A DNA stretch of 64,000 nt from Flavobacterium lipolyticum (GCF_020905335.1 NZ_JAJJMN010000002.1:1240001-1304000), one strand, 5' to 3'. Shown: positions 52,138 to 61,418, counted from the first letter of the stretch. Numbers and translations are program-made. The notes: generated from the letters alone by a model not told the origin.

Positions 52138-52821
52138 ATGAAAAAGAAACTAATTACCTGCCTGATTTTGCTGCTGCTTATAAGCACTCCTGCAAGACCT
52201 GCCGAAAAAACCGCGGCACTTCCGATACTGGAGATCGTAAAGGCAGTAACCAAAAAAGTCATCAAAGCCATTGACCTGAGGATCCAAAAACTGCAGAACA
52301 AAACCATCTGGCTTCAGAATGCCCAGAAACAGGTTGAAAATGTGCTCTCCAAACTAAAGCTTGATGAAATCTCGGACTGGACACAGAAACAGAAAGACCT
52401 TTATAAAGGCTACTACGAAGAACTGGGGAAAGTAAAATCTATTATTACTCATTACCAGAGGATAAAAGATATTACCAAAAAACAGACAAAACTTGTGCAG
52501 GAATACGAAAAGGCGTGGAACCTGCTCAGACAGGATACCCATTTTAAAGACAGCGAGATTGCGTATATGGAACATGTTTACACAGGCATTCTTGAGCAAA
52601 GCATCAAGAACATTGACCAGATCTTTTTAATACTGGATTCCTTTACCACACAGATGAGTGATCTCAAAAGACTTGAAATCATCAATAAAGCCGCTGACCA
52701 GATTGATGCCAGCTATGATGACCTTCGGATGTTTAATCAGCAGAATATACAGCTCAGCCTTCAGCGGGCCAAAACAGAAGCAGATGTAAACCATGTGAAA
52801 GAATTTTACGGAATTCCATAA
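52138..52821 (+). CDS. traI: TraI-like exported conjugation protein
   Basis: 227 aa. Signal peptide MKKKLITCLILLLLISTPARP, then an entirely helical body with coiled-coil character (KLQNKTIWLQNAQKQVENVL). It occupies the TraI position after TraG. It is similar in design to the two smaller genes that follow and probably acts in the periplasm, VirB5-like by analogy. The name follows common practice; function not tested. Confidence 0.75.
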   Translation: MKKKLITCLILLLLISTPARPAEKTAALPILEIVKAVTKKVIKAIDLRIQKLQNKTIWLQNAQKQVENVLSKLKLDEISDWTQKQKDLYKGYYEELGKVKSIITHYQRIKDITKKQTKLVQEYEKAWNLLRQDTHFKDSEIAYMEHVYTGILEQSIKNIDQIFLILDSFTTQMSDLKRLEIINKAADQIDASYDDLRMFNQQNIQLSLQRAKTEADVNHVKEFYGIP

Positions 52822-52837
52822 TTTAAAAACAATCATA

Positions 52838-53452
52838 ATGAAAAAACTGTTTTTTATATTCTCGCTGCTTATCATTTTCCCTCTGGGAATACAGGCTCAG
52901 GCAAAGCAGAGAAAGGAACTCCTGCTTCAGATTACCGCATTGCAGGTCTATATCGATTATGCTAAAAAAGGATATTCCGCTGTGTCAAAAGGACTCAATT
53001 TTATCGGTGATGCCAAAAAGGGAGAATTGAATCTGCACGGTGATTATTTCACCTCGCTTTTGAAAATTAATCCCAGAGTCAGGAATTATTACAAGGCAGC
53101 CGAAATTGTATCGATGCAGTTTAAAATAATGAACCTATATAAAAAAACCTCTGCCGATCTTAAGGCAGGCGACCTGTTTCACGGCAGTGAACTGGATTAT
53201 ATAGAACGTTCTTTTGAAAGGCTGCTTCAGAACTGCAGCAGCACTCTGGACCAGCTTTTGGCAATTACGACTGATTCAAAGCTGGAACTCAAGGATGACC
53301 AGAGAATTCAGAGGATTGATGAGCTGCATAAGACCATGCTGGAGGATTACAATTTCTGCATTTCTTTCAGCCGTGATGCAAAACTGCTTGCACTTTCAAA
53401 GTCGGCAGATCAAAAAGACACTAAGAATATGGATGCTCTTTACGGATTATAA
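52838..53452 (+). CDS. Exported helical protein, TerB-annotated ICE family (paralogue 1)
   Basis: 204 aa. Signal peptide MKKLFFIFSLLIIFPLGIQAQ. Helical body with KGYSAVSKGLNFIGDAKKGE and HGDYFTSLLKINPRVRNYY, matching position for position the next gene. Public databases label such proteins TerB-family tellurite resistance, which is not supported by any function here. Probably a periplasmic part of the transfer machine. Confidence 0.75.
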   Translation: MKKLFFIFSLLIIFPLGIQAQAKQRKELLLQITALQVYIDYAKKGYSAVSKGLNFIGDAKKGELNLHGDYFTSLLKINPRVRNYYKAAEIVSMQFKIMNLYKKTSADLKAGDLFHGSELDYIERSFERLLQNCSSTLDQLLAITTDSKLELKDDQRIQRIDELHKTMLEDYNFCISFSRDAKLLALSKSADQKDTKNMDALYGL

Positions 53453-53463
53453 ACTTAAAAATA

Positions 53464-54099
53464 ATGAAAAAGATATTGATTTTAGGACTGCTTATCTGCC
53501 TGTCTATGATACCCAGCAAAGCTCGTGCCCAGTCAGCAGAAATACAGCAGCTGATCCTGAACATTGAAAAACTCTCCCAGTTTAAAAAGATCCTCAGTAA
53601 TATGAAAAAGGGCTATGAACTGCTCTCTGGAGGTTATAAAACAGTGAAAGATATGTCAGAGGGCAACTTCACCCTGCATAAAACTTTTTTAGACGCCCTT
53701 ATGCAGGTAAGCCCCGCGGTAAAGAATTACAAAAGAGTGGGCGAAATTGTAAATTTTCAAATACTGCTGGTAAAGGAAAGCAGAAACGGGCTGAACCGGT
53801 TTGCGCGAAACGGCAGCTTCAGCCCGCAGGAAATTGGATATTTTGAAAAGGTTTACGGAAATCTTCTTAGCCAGAGCCTGCGGAATCTTGATGAACTCAC
53901 TATGATCGTTACAGCTGATAAACTCAGGATGTCCGATGATGAAAGACTCCAAGCCGCAGATATGATCTATCTACAGATGCAGGATAAGCTGCTTTTTCTT
54001 CGAAATTTTAATGCATCGTCAAATATTCTGGCGCTGCAGCGGGCAAAAGAGAAAAATGATGTTTATGCTTCCAAAGAGCTGCAGGAACTTAAAAACTAA
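53464..54099 (+). CDS. Exported helical protein, TerB-annotated ICE family (paralogue 2)
   Basis: 211 aa. Signal peptide MKKILILGLLICLSMIPSKARA, then MKKGYELLSGGYKTVKDMSE and HKTFLDALMQVSPAVKNYK, paralogous to the preceding gene. The tandem arrangement suggests duplication and use as a hetero-oligomer. It ends 4 bp before the traJ start. Confidence 0.75.
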   Translation: MKKILILGLLICLSMIPSKARAQSAEIQQLILNIEKLSQFKKILSNMKKGYELLSGGYKTVKDMSEGNFTLHKTFLDALMQVSPAVKNYKRVGEIVNFQILLVKESRNGLNRFARNGSFSPQEIGYFEKVYGNLLSQSLRNLDELTMIVTADKLRMSDDERLQAADMIYLQMQDKLLFLRNFNASSNILALQRAKEKNDVYASKELQELKN

Positions 54100-54103
54100 A
54101 GAG

Positions 54104-55300
54104 ATGAAACTGCCAATAAAAGACAAAATTGTTCTGGCAGCCTTGCTGCTGCCATTTTTAAGCCGGGCACAGGGTCTGGGCGATAACATGCAGAGTCTGC
54201 ACTTGGTGCTGGACCAGCTTTATGATGAGATGATGCCTTTGTGCAGTAATCTGCTGGCTGTAGGACAGGGAATTGCAGGATTTGGGACCATCTGGTACAT
54301 CTCCTCGCGTGTCTGGAGACATATCGCAGCTGCCGAGCCGATTGATTTTTATCCGCTGTTCCGGCCCTTTGTAATCGGGTTTTGTATTATGATTTTCCCT
54401 TCGGTGCTGGCCCTTATCAATGGCGTTATGAAACCCACAGTTACCGCAACGGCTGCTATGGTAAAAGGATCCAATAATGCAATTGCTGTTCTTTTAAAAG
54501 AAAAAGAAAAGGCAGTGAGGCAAACCGATCCCTGGAAAATGTATGTAGGTACGGCAGGCACGGGAGACCGTGATAAATGGTACAAGTACACTCATGACGG
54601 ATTAGACCCATCTGATGAGAGCATGCTTGCGGGTATAGGCAACGATGTGAAATTTGCCATGGAAAAGGCTTCTTACAGTTTTAGGAATTCCGTTAAGCAG
54701 TGGATGAGTGAGGTGCTGCGGATTTTATTTGAATCGGCGGCGCTCTGCATAGATACGCTCAGGACCTTCCAGCTGGTGGTGCTTTCTATTCTCGGCCCGC
54801 TTGTTTTCGGCATAGCGGTTTTTGACGGATTCCAGCATACACTGACGGTCTGGCTCGCGAGATACATTAACATATACCTCTGGCTTCCTGTTGCTAATAT
54901 TTTTGGAAGCATAATCGGCAAGATACAGGAACTGATGCTCAAGCTGGATCTGTCCCAGGTACAGTCCACCGGTGACACCTTTTTCAGCAGTACTGACATT
55001 GCTTATTTGATATTTATGATTATAGGCATTATAGGCTACTTCACTGTGCCATCGGTGGCTAACTACATCGTTCATGCAGGCGGCGGCGGAGCCCTGAGCC
55101 AGAAAGCCACTACTCTACTCGGTACCTCAACCAGTTCTGTGATTTCCAAAACATCACAAGGAACGGCTATGGTTCTGGATTCCATGGGAAATGCAGCAGG
55201 AAGAATGTCACAGAGTATTTCCGCATCGGGCGCTTCGGCTCCCTATTTTGAAGAGAAAGGAAATTACATGAGCGACAGGCTTAAAGGAAATTCAAAATAA
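54104..55300 (+). CDS. traJ: TraJ, polytopic VirB6-like conjugation protein
   Basis: 398 aa from ATG 54104. The frame is open to an ATG at 54011 inside the previous gene, but 54104 gives a signal-like start (MKLPIKDKIVLAALLLPFLSRAQG) and normal spacing. It has six or more hydrophobic segments (e.g. PFVIGFCIMIFPSVLALING, FQLVVLSILGPLVFGIAVF, IAYLIFMIIGIIGYFTVPSV) and a Gly/Ser-rich C-terminus. TraJ is the VirB6-like inner-membrane pore component. Confidence 0.87.
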   Translation: MKLPIKDKIVLAALLLPFLSRAQGLGDNMQSLHLVLDQLYDEMMPLCSNLLAVGQGIAGFGTIWYISSRVWRHIAAAEPIDFYPLFRPFVIGFCIMIFPSVLALINGVMKPTVTATAAMVKGSNNAIAVLLKEKEKAVRQTDPWKMYVGTAGTGDRDKWYKYTHDGLDPSDESMLAGIGNDVKFAMEKASYSFRNSVKQWMSEVLRILFESAALCIDTLRTFQLVVLSILGPLVFGIAVFDGFQHTLTVWLARYINIYLWLPVANIFGSIIGKIQELMLKLDLSQVQSTGDTFFSSTDIAYLIFMIIGIIGYFTVPSVANYIVHAGGGGALSQKATTLLGTSTSSVISKTSQGTAMVLDSMGNAAGRMSQSISASGASAPYFEEKGNYMSDRLKGNSK

Positions 55301-55317
55301 ACTTAAAAGATCAGCTC

Positions 55318-55938
55318 ATGTTCAGCAAAATGAAAAATATAGATACCGCATTTAAATACGTGAGGGGCTTTACAATGCTGGTTGTTATGGGCTGCGTTGT
55401 GATATGCTGTTTTACGCTTCACAAAAGTTTTCAGACCGTCGCTAAAATGCAGGACAAGGTATATATCCTTGCCGCCGGAAAAGCTCTGGAGGTATATGCA
55501 TCTGAGAGAAAGGATAACCTGCCTGTGGAAGCCAGGGATCACGTCAGGACTTTTCATAAGTTTTTCTTCACCCTTGATCCTGATGACAAAGTAATTAAAA
55601 CCAATATTACCAAGGCACTTTATCTGGCAGACGAGAGCGCCAAGCGGATTTATGACGACCTGAAAGAAAACGGCTTTTACTCTGGAATAATTTCAGGGAA
55701 TATCAGCCAGACCATTCAGATAGATAGTATTGCTGTTGATATCAAAGACTATCCCTACCGATTTAAATGTTTTGCCAGACAGAACATCATAAGAACCACA
55801 AGCATTTTGAAAAGAAACCTGATTACGGAAGGAACCCTTCGCAATGTATCGAGAAGTGACAACAATCCTCATGGTTTTTTAATTGAACGCTTCAATACTA
55901 TTGAGAATACCGATTTAGCGGTTGAAAACAGAAAATAA
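55318..55938 (+). CDS. traK: TraK conjugation protein (VirB8-like)
   Basis: 206 aa. Short cytoplasmic start, one membrane helix (~20-38, MLVVMGCVVICCFTLHKS), then a periplasmic alpha/beta domain (FFTLDPDDKVIKTNITKALY; RFKCFARQNIIRTTSILKRN). Size and layout are those of TraK, which is VirB8-like. It is in the tra operon, 17 bp after traJ. Confidence 0.87.
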   Translation: MFSKMKNIDTAFKYVRGFTMLVVMGCVVICCFTLHKSFQTVAKMQDKVYILAAGKALEVYASERKDNLPVEARDHVRTFHKFFFTLDPDDKVIKTNITKALYLADESAKRIYDDLKENGFYSGIISGNISQTIQIDSIAVDIKDYPYRFKCFARQNIIRTTSILKRNLITEGTLRNVSRSDNNPHGFLIERFNTIENTDLAVENRK

Positions 55939-55943
55939 ACCTT

Positions 55944-56201
55944 ATGAAATCAATGTTTAGAAAAAAGGAAACTCCATTTGTTTATAACAAGTATTACACT
56001 GCTGCCCAGCATAAATGGACCCAGAAAATGAGCAGCCTAACAGAAGGGCTTTCCAGAAGAAAACTCATTTTGCTGCTGGTTTTCTTTACTGCCTTATCAG
56101 CCGGTTATTTTCTCTATAACATTTACGATTCGTTTACCGAGAGCTGCCCTGCATCACTTACAAAGGCAGATACCCCTTCAAAAATTAAGAAAATCCAATA
56201 A
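55944..56201 (+). CDS. traL: TraL-like small membrane protein
   Basis: 85 aa. A basic N-terminal half, then a membrane helix (~49-67, LILLLVFFTALSAGYFLYN) and a short periplasmic tail. Position between TraK and TraM identifies it as TraL-like. Confidence 0.7.
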   Translation: MKSMFRKKETPFVYNKYYTAAQHKWTQKMSSLTEGLSRRKLILLLVFFTALSAGYFLYNIYDSFTESCPASLTKADTPSKIKKIQ

Positions 56202-56212
56202 AAAACAAGAAC

Positions 56213-57499
56213 ATGGAAACAAAAACAATATCTCGTAGAGCATCTAAAAAACGCCAGATGCTACTGGTAATGCCCGTCATTACACTTCCTTTTATAACCC
56301 TGCTGTTTTATATTTTAGGAGGAGGCAGAATGGAAGCAGCGGGAGCTGAAAATGAAATCAAAAAAGGATTTAATTTTAATCTTCCAATTCCAAAATTCAA
56401 AGAAGATTCTTCCCTGGATAAAATGAGTTATTACGATAAGGCAGCTGTCGATTCTCTAAAACTGCAGGAGCAGATTAAAAAAGACCCCAATTACCTGAAC
56501 CAAAAAATTCTGGAAGAATCTTTGAATGATTTTACAAAATCGGATTTTAGCACGCAGGGCTTTTCAAAAAACAGAACGGGTCTGAATTCAAAACCTCTTC
56601 AGGACAGCAATGAGCAGAAAATCTATGAAAAACTCCAGGCGCTTCAAAAAGCGGTCAGCCAGCCGGAAGTGCCGGATAAATACGGACATGATATGCGCGA
56701 GTTTGAAAACTACGGCTCATCAAAAGGTGTCACCGATGAAATACAGCACCTTGAAAAGATGATGTCGGTAATGGGAGAATCCACAGGGCCTGATCCTGAA
56801 CTGGCTCAGCTGGGCGGCATGCTGGAAAACATACTCGATATCCAGCATCCTTCAAGGGTTCAGGAACGCTTAAAACAATCATCCGAGAACAAAAAGGGAA
56901 AAACATATGCGGTAAACCATAAAAAAGCAGAAAACAACATTTCTTATCTGGAGCAAGGTCCAGTTTCTACAGCTGTAAAGCCAAACTCTTTCTATTCAAT
57001 TGAGCAGAATGATGATTCACAGCAGCAGAATTCAATTCAGGCCGTTATTCATGAAACCCAGACTATTGTAAACAGCTCAATTGTTAAACTTCGTCTCCAA
57101 AATGATGTGACGCTTCAGGGAAACGTCATTCCAAAAAACACTTTTTTATACGGCACTGCGGCTTTAAAAGGAGAAAGACTTGAGGTCAAGATTGACAACA
57201 TTCAATACCGCAACTCAATTTTCCCGATTCAATTATCAGTTTATGACATTGACGGCATTGAGGGGATTTATGTTCCGGGAACAATTAACAGAGATTCAGC
57301 CAAGGCTTCTGCAGACCGCTCCATACAAACTCTGGGACTTACCGGCATCACGGATTCCTGGGGAGCACAGGCGGCAGGAATGGGAATTGAAGCGGCAAAA
57401 AGCCTGATGAGTAAAAAGGTGAAACTCGTAAAAGTTTTGGTTAAAGCCGGATACCAGGTACTGCTCTACGATGAGAAACAAAAGAATTTCAACCAATAA
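56213..57499 (+). CDS. traM: TraM conjugation protein (VirB10-like)
   Basis: 428 aa. One membrane helix (~17-35, LLVMPVITLPFITLLFYIL), a long Lys/Gln-rich periplasmic linker, and a C-terminal beta-rich domain (IVKLRLQNDVTLQGNVIPKN, GIEGIYVPGTINRDSAK in parts). This is the TraM/VirB10-like bridge across the periplasm. It is followed 12 bp later by traN. Confidence 0.87.
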   Translation: METKTISRRASKKRQMLLVMPVITLPFITLLFYILGGGRMEAAGAENEIKKGFNFNLPIPKFKEDSSLDKMSYYDKAAVDSLKLQEQIKKDPNYLNQKILEESLNDFTKSDFSTQGFSKNRTGLNSKPLQDSNEQKIYEKLQALQKAVSQPEVPDKYGHDMREFENYGSSKGVTDEIQHLEKMMSVMGESTGPDPELAQLGGMLENILDIQHPSRVQERLKQSSENKKGKTYAVNHKKAENNISYLEQGPVSTAVKPNSFYSIEQNDDSQQQNSIQAVIHETQTIVNSSIVKLRLQNDVTLQGNVIPKNTFLYGTAALKGERLEVKIDNIQYRNSIFPIQLSVYDIDGIEGIYVPGTINRDSAKASADRSIQTLGLTGITDSWGAQAAGMGIEAAKSLMSKKVKLVKVLVKAGYQVLLYDEKQKNFNQ

Positions 57500-57511
57500 A
57501 AAGAAATAAAT

Positions 57512-58360
57512 ATGAAAAACTATAACTGGCTGGTTACGGCCTGCATGATCCTGATCTGCCTATCAGGTTATGCACAGATTATTACTAAGGATGCAGGTTA
57601 TAATGAAGATAACTATAAAAACCTGCAGATCGGCTACTCTAAAACAACAAGCATCGTTTTTCCCTATGCCGTAAAAAGTGCAGACAAGGGAAGTTCGGAT
57701 ATTTTAATTCAGAAAGCCAAGGGAGCTGAAAACATCCTTCTTTTAAAAGCGGCAAAACAGCATTTCCCGCAGACAAATCTAACAGTGGTTACAGCTGACA
57801 GCCGGCTTTACGTATTTGTTTTAAATTATGATGATGCCTGTCCGGATTTAAATATAAAGGCTGATCATACCGCTGTTGTAAATAACGACATTCTGTTTTC
57901 GCTGGATCATGAAAACCAGAAAAAAATTGAGCAGAATGCCAAGCTTGCCTTATCAAAGAGTAAAAAGATAAACGGGCTAAAAAAGGCAAGATATGAAATG
58001 AAGATTACCGTTAACGGCATCTTCATCCATCAGGATGTGATCTACTTTAGAATGGTGCTGGGCAATACCTCAAAGATTAATTACGATATTGACCAGCTGC
58101 GATTTTTCATACGAGACCAGAAAAAGTCAAAACGCACCGCTTCCCAGGAAATCGAGATACTGCCGCTTTATTCTACTTATAGCTCGTCTGTTATTGCGGA
58201 TAAATCCGAAGTCAGCATGGTATATGCTTTTTCAAAATTTACTATCCCGGAGAACAAATACCTCACTATTGAGCTTATGGAGAAAAACGGCGGCAGGCAT
58301 ATAGAAATAAATGTTAAGAATACTGATTTAACACATCTGGATATTCTTAACGGTTTTTAA
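57512..58360 (+). CDS. traN: TraN conjugation protein (DUF4138, VirB9-like)
   Basis: 282 aa. Signal peptide MKNYNWLVTACMILICLSGYAQ, then the DUF4138 pattern with IGYSKTTSIVFPYAVKSADK and KRASQE-type basic patches, and beta-rich C-terminus (KSEVSMVYAFSKFTIPENKY). TraN is VirB9-like, the outer-membrane-proximal channel part. It ends the recognisable tra series here; TraO, TraP and TraQ are not present downstream. Confidence 0.87.
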   Translation: MKNYNWLVTACMILICLSGYAQIITKDAGYNEDNYKNLQIGYSKTTSIVFPYAVKSADKGSSDILIQKAKGAENILLLKAAKQHFPQTNLTVVTADSRLYVFVLNYDDACPDLNIKADHTAVVNNDILFSLDHENQKKIEQNAKLALSKSKKINGLKKARYEMKITVNGIFIHQDVIYFRMVLGNTSKINYDIDQLRFFIRDQKKSKRTASQEIEILPLYSTYSSSVIADKSEVSMVYAFSKFTIPENKYLTIELMEKNGGRHIEINVKNTDLTHLDILNGF

Positions 58361-58390
58361 AATCAGTAATAACTTTAAAATAATTGTATC

Positions 58391-59191
58391 ATGAATCAGA
58401 AAAACCTAGAGTATTTGAAAGATCAGTTGAAATATACCGGTTTTGGAGAAACGTTCGATACTGAACTGAGAGAGCGTATGGCCAAAGGAGAAAAAGAATT
58501 TAAAATCACTCACAATGGTGTCTATAATAAAGATACAATGTCGGTTGATTTAAACTTTAAGAAATCAGACCAGACTGACATGTATTTTTTTAATTCCTAT
58601 GATGTGAATTTAAAAAAAGACGATTCAAAGGAAGCATTTGGGCAGACTTTTTATATCAATAATGACGGTACGAGTATCACACTCAAGGAAGCTTACAATT
58701 TAATGCAGGGACGTTCGGTGAACAAAGACCTGAAAACTAAAGAAGGCGAAGCGTACAACGCCTGGATCAAAATCGACTTTAAGCAAACCGAAAATTCGAG
58801 CAGCTTCAAACTGAATCAATATCATCAGAACTATGGTTATGATCTAGAGGCCAGTCTTGAAAAACATTCCATTAAAGAGCTCCAGACTCCCAAGTACAAA
58901 GAAGACCTTATAAATTCTCTTAAAAAGGGAAATCTGCAGTCGGTAACTTTTACGGCGGGCGCAAGAGAAACAAAAATGTATGTCGAAGCTAATCCGCAGT
59001 TTAAAACCGTAAATGTTTATGATTCCAGTTTCCAGAGAATTAACCACCGTGAAAGTAAAGACCAGAAGCAGGCTGAAGGAGAAAAAACATCGGAAAAGCA
59101 ATCTGCCACAAAACAATCTCAAACTGCTGAAGACAGCACCGAAACCCCTGCCGCAAACAAAAAAAAAAGAAAACAATCTAACTCAGTTTAG
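58391..59191 (+). CDS. ICE accessory protein family, intact copy
   Basis: 266 aa. No signal peptide. Contains ITHNGVYNKDTMSVDLNFKK, an alpha/beta part with YFFNSYDVNLKK and AYNLMQGRSVNKDLK, and a C-terminal half-domain (LKKGNLQSVTFTAGARETKM) followed by a disordered Lys/Glu/Gln tail. The family is found on Bacteroidota ICEs; function unknown. A second, frameshifted member lies at 59426-60261. Confidence 0.65.
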   Translation: MNQKNLEYLKDQLKYTGFGETFDTELRERMAKGEKEFKITHNGVYNKDTMSVDLNFKKSDQTDMYFFNSYDVNLKKDDSKEAFGQTFYINNDGTSITLKEAYNLMQGRSVNKDLKTKEGEAYNAWIKIDFKQTENSSSFKLNQYHQNYGYDLEASLEKHSIKELQTPKYKEDLINSLKKGNLQSVTFTAGARETKMYVEANPQFKTVNVYDSSFQRINHRESKDQKQAEGEKTSEKQSATKQSQTAEDSTETPAANKKKRKQSNSV

Positions 59192-59425
59192 AAATTCCGG
59201 AGAATTAAATCTTAAGTCATAAATGAGCAGTTTCCCATAAACAGAGTAGAAATAGAATTGGGCCAGTGGAAAGCCTGAGAAGAACGCTTCAGTAGCTTGT
59301 TTTCAATTACACCGGCTGATAATAAATCTTTACTTGCAGAGAAACTGCGCCAATTTTAGAGAATCAGGGCTAAATACAAATCTTCAAAAAATATAAAAGA
59401 GCAGCATTCGCTTCGAATTCTTAAA

Positions 59426-60261
59426 ATGGAAAGCAGCAGAATGTCAAAGCAGCTGTACCCAGGTTTAATTTCCCACTTTTTCAGAAAAATAATTACTGCT
59501 TCGCAAAATCAGATTTCCATTGGCAGTGATGTTAAAAAAGTAGAAAAAAATTTCAATCCGCTGCAGGAGCAGATGCAGCGAATTGGATTTCCGGACCTCT
59601 CAGAGAAATTAAAAATGTTAATTGAAAAAGAGCACGAAAACTTCACCCTGCCTCTATCCTATTACATTAATGAAAAGAAAAAATTAATCACACGCTTTCG
59701 TTTTCTAAAAATGCTGAAGGATATTTTGAGCTTGAAGGATACAAAATCAACCTGTATAATAGTGCTGTTCCAGAAGAAAACAAACAATATTATTTTAAAA
59801 ATGAGCAGGGATACAATTTCAAACTGCATGAAGTCCATAATTTATTATCCGGCCGCTCGGTATATCATAATGAATCATGGTTCCAGATAGACTTTAACGA
59901 TAAAGATGCCGCAGGAAATAATCATCTGAAAGAATTTCGAAATGGATATGGTTACTATTTGGAAAAGACATTAAAAGCTGTTCCTTTAAAAGCTACCTCA
60001 AATAAATTTGAATTTGAGAAACTAAAAAATACTTTAAAGCAAGGTGACAGGATATCAGCAGTATTGATTAAAAATGGAAAAGAACAACTATTCCATATTG
60101 AGGCTGATCCTCATTTTAAATCTTTAACAATCTACGATCAGCATTTACGTAAAGTAGATATAACTTCATTACGAACAGAGCTGCAAAAAAATCATGAACA
60201 AAATCAGAATCTTAAATTACCCCAAAACAATCAGTCGAGAAGAACCGGAATAAAAATCTAA
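59426..60261 (+). pseudogene. Frameshifted paralogue of the 58391 gene
   Basis: Frame 1 runs from 59426 to a homopolymer at 59678-59683 (six A), after which homology continues in another frame: SFSKNAEGYFELEGYKINLY, QYYFKNEQGYNFKLHEVHNL, LSGRSVYHNESWFQIDF and RNGYGYYLEKTLKAVP. These are paralogous to the intact 58391 gene (GRSVNKDL, QNYGYDLEASLEK). The frame continues to 60261. A one-base indel in the A-run is the simplest cause; sequencing error is possible. Confidence 0.7.
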
Positions 60262-60273
60262 ATAACAAGAGTA

Positions 60274-60558
60274 ATGGACCAGCTAAATCCTTTAACGCAA
60301 TTCTTCAAAGCAATAGAAAAAGATCAACGTATCAGCATTACGCATATTGGAATTTTTGCGGCATTACTACAATTCAGAACTGCTGCAGGTTATATTAATC
60401 CTATTAAAGCATATAGGCATGAAATTATGAAGATTGCTAAAATAAGCGGCCCTGTTACCTACCATAGATGTATCAGAGACCTGAATGATTACGGTTATAT
60501 AAATTATCTTCCAAAGAGAAATAGAAATCAGAAGAGTATAATTTATTTCACCGTTTAA
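60274..60558 (+). CDS. Small winged-helix-like ICE protein
   Basis: 94 aa. TQFFKAIEKDQRISITHIGI, then HEIMKIAKISGPVTYHRCIR and YGYINYLPKRNRNQ follow a helix-turn-helix plus wing arrangement. It begins 13 bp after the frameshifted gene. It is probably a small DNA-binding protein of the ICE, close to its right side. No operator identified. Confidence 0.6.
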   Translation: MDQLNPLTQFFKAIEKDQRISITHIGIFAALLQFRTAAGYINPIKAYRHEIMKIAKISGPVTYHRCIRDLNDYGYINYLPKRNRNQKSIIYFTV

Positions 60559-60642
60559 GAGTTTTCTAAAATTCTCAGTAAAAGATAGCAAAGCTGTTTT
60601 TATGAGAAACTTGAGTTCTTTATCTCACAAGTAGATTTTTTT

Positions 60643-60702
60643 TTGCCACAAAAAGTTTAGGTGTTTTTTTAAGATATTTTACCACTTTAAGTTTTGTGGC
60701 AA
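60643..60702. repeat. Imperfect inverted repeat, ~20-bp arms
   Basis: Outer perfect part TTGCCACAAAA (60643-60653) with TTTTGTGGCAA (60692-60702) and further partial pairing inward (GTTTAGGTG with CACTTTAA). No T-run follows on either strand, so it is not a normal terminator. Confidence 0.5.
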
Positions 60703-60898
60703 TATCATGGTGCGCATTATTTGGATCAATATCCAACACGACATCCAAACCAAATTCTTAAAGTCAACGAAATGCAAATACTACATGTAGTAGGCCACTC
60801 TCTTAAAATCTTCAATAAAAATGTATAGAAATTTGTCCCATCGAATTCACCAAAAGTCGCCAATTCAAGACAATTGACGCCTTTTTTTACATATACTA

Positions 60899-60991
60899 CT
60901 AGCCCCGATTGCTTCGCTCGTGTGCAGTGAAAATCCTTTTGTGCCGGGGTTCGGCATAAAAAATTGCAACGTATAGCGGGAAAAAGCTCCT
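60899..60991 (+). ncRNA. Flavo-1-like structured repeat, copy 3 (short)
   Basis: AGCCCCGATTGCTTCGCTCG, GTGAAAATCCTTTTGTGCCG, GGTTCGGCATAAAAAATTG and AGCGGGAAAAAGCTCC. It is the shortest of the three copies and shows the insert CTTCGCTCGTGTG after the first block, present in all three copies here. The rest of 60559-61295 has no gene; a 69-codon minus frame at 61064-61273 looks like noise. Confidence 0.6.
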
Positions 60992-61261
60992 AAAAATGCA
61001 GTATATACAATTGATAATGATCATCACTTCAATTAGATTCTCGTAACAATTATTAATACCCAATTAATTCAGGCCGTGCAGAATTCTGCCCAATACTACA
61101 TCAAAGAAAGAAAAAGCTATATTTTTCACGTCAGCAAATATTCCCCAATAATCGAAAATATCAATTGGTTGAATTTCACCGCCAATTCTATGAAGATCAG
61201 ACGCGTTAAAAAAAACAACCCCAAAACAGAAAAAACACTTTAAAAGTATCCCCCCTAACCC

Positions 61262-61292
61262 TTGACAGGCCAATACTTTTTACCTAATTTTG
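61262..61292 (+). promoter_or_regulatory. Bacteroidota promoter
   Basis: TTG at 61262-61264, 20-bp spacing, TAATTTTG at 61285-61292. The ATG of the next ORF is only 3 bp beyond the core, so the transcript would be nearly leaderless. Confidence 0.55.
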
Positions 61293-61295
61293 CCC

Positions 61296-61418
61296 ATGAC
61301 CCCAGAAGAAATAAAACGCTATTTTGAAGCCACTCCCCCTCCACAGGAAGTGGAGTTAAAGCCCCTAGAAATAAGGGCTTTGATACAACAATTCAAGGAG
61401 CAAATGTTACTTTTTTAA
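61296..61418 (+). CDS. 40-codon ORF resembling the DUF6965 start
   Basis: ATG at 61296, TAA at 61416-61418. The start MTPEEIKRYFEATPPPQEVE matches the beginning of DUF6965-type small phage/ICE proteins, but it ends after 40 residues where the family continues. It may be a truncated member or an independent short peptide. The promoter directly upstream argues that the region is transcribed. Confidence 0.4.
   Translation: MTPEEIKRYFEATPPPQEVELKPLEIRALIQQFKEQMLLF

Noticed and set aside
52838..54099. Tellurite resistance genes
   Set aside because: The TerB label for such ICE proteins has no support from motifs; the genes are exported helical proteins within the tra operon.
54011..54103. Longer TraJ start
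   Set aside because: It would lie inside the preceding gene and hide the signal-like start; ATG 54104 has proper spacing.
61064..61273. 69-codon minus-strand ORF
   Set aside because: Low-complexity, Phe-rich translation with no start context; it is also opposite the promoter at 61262.
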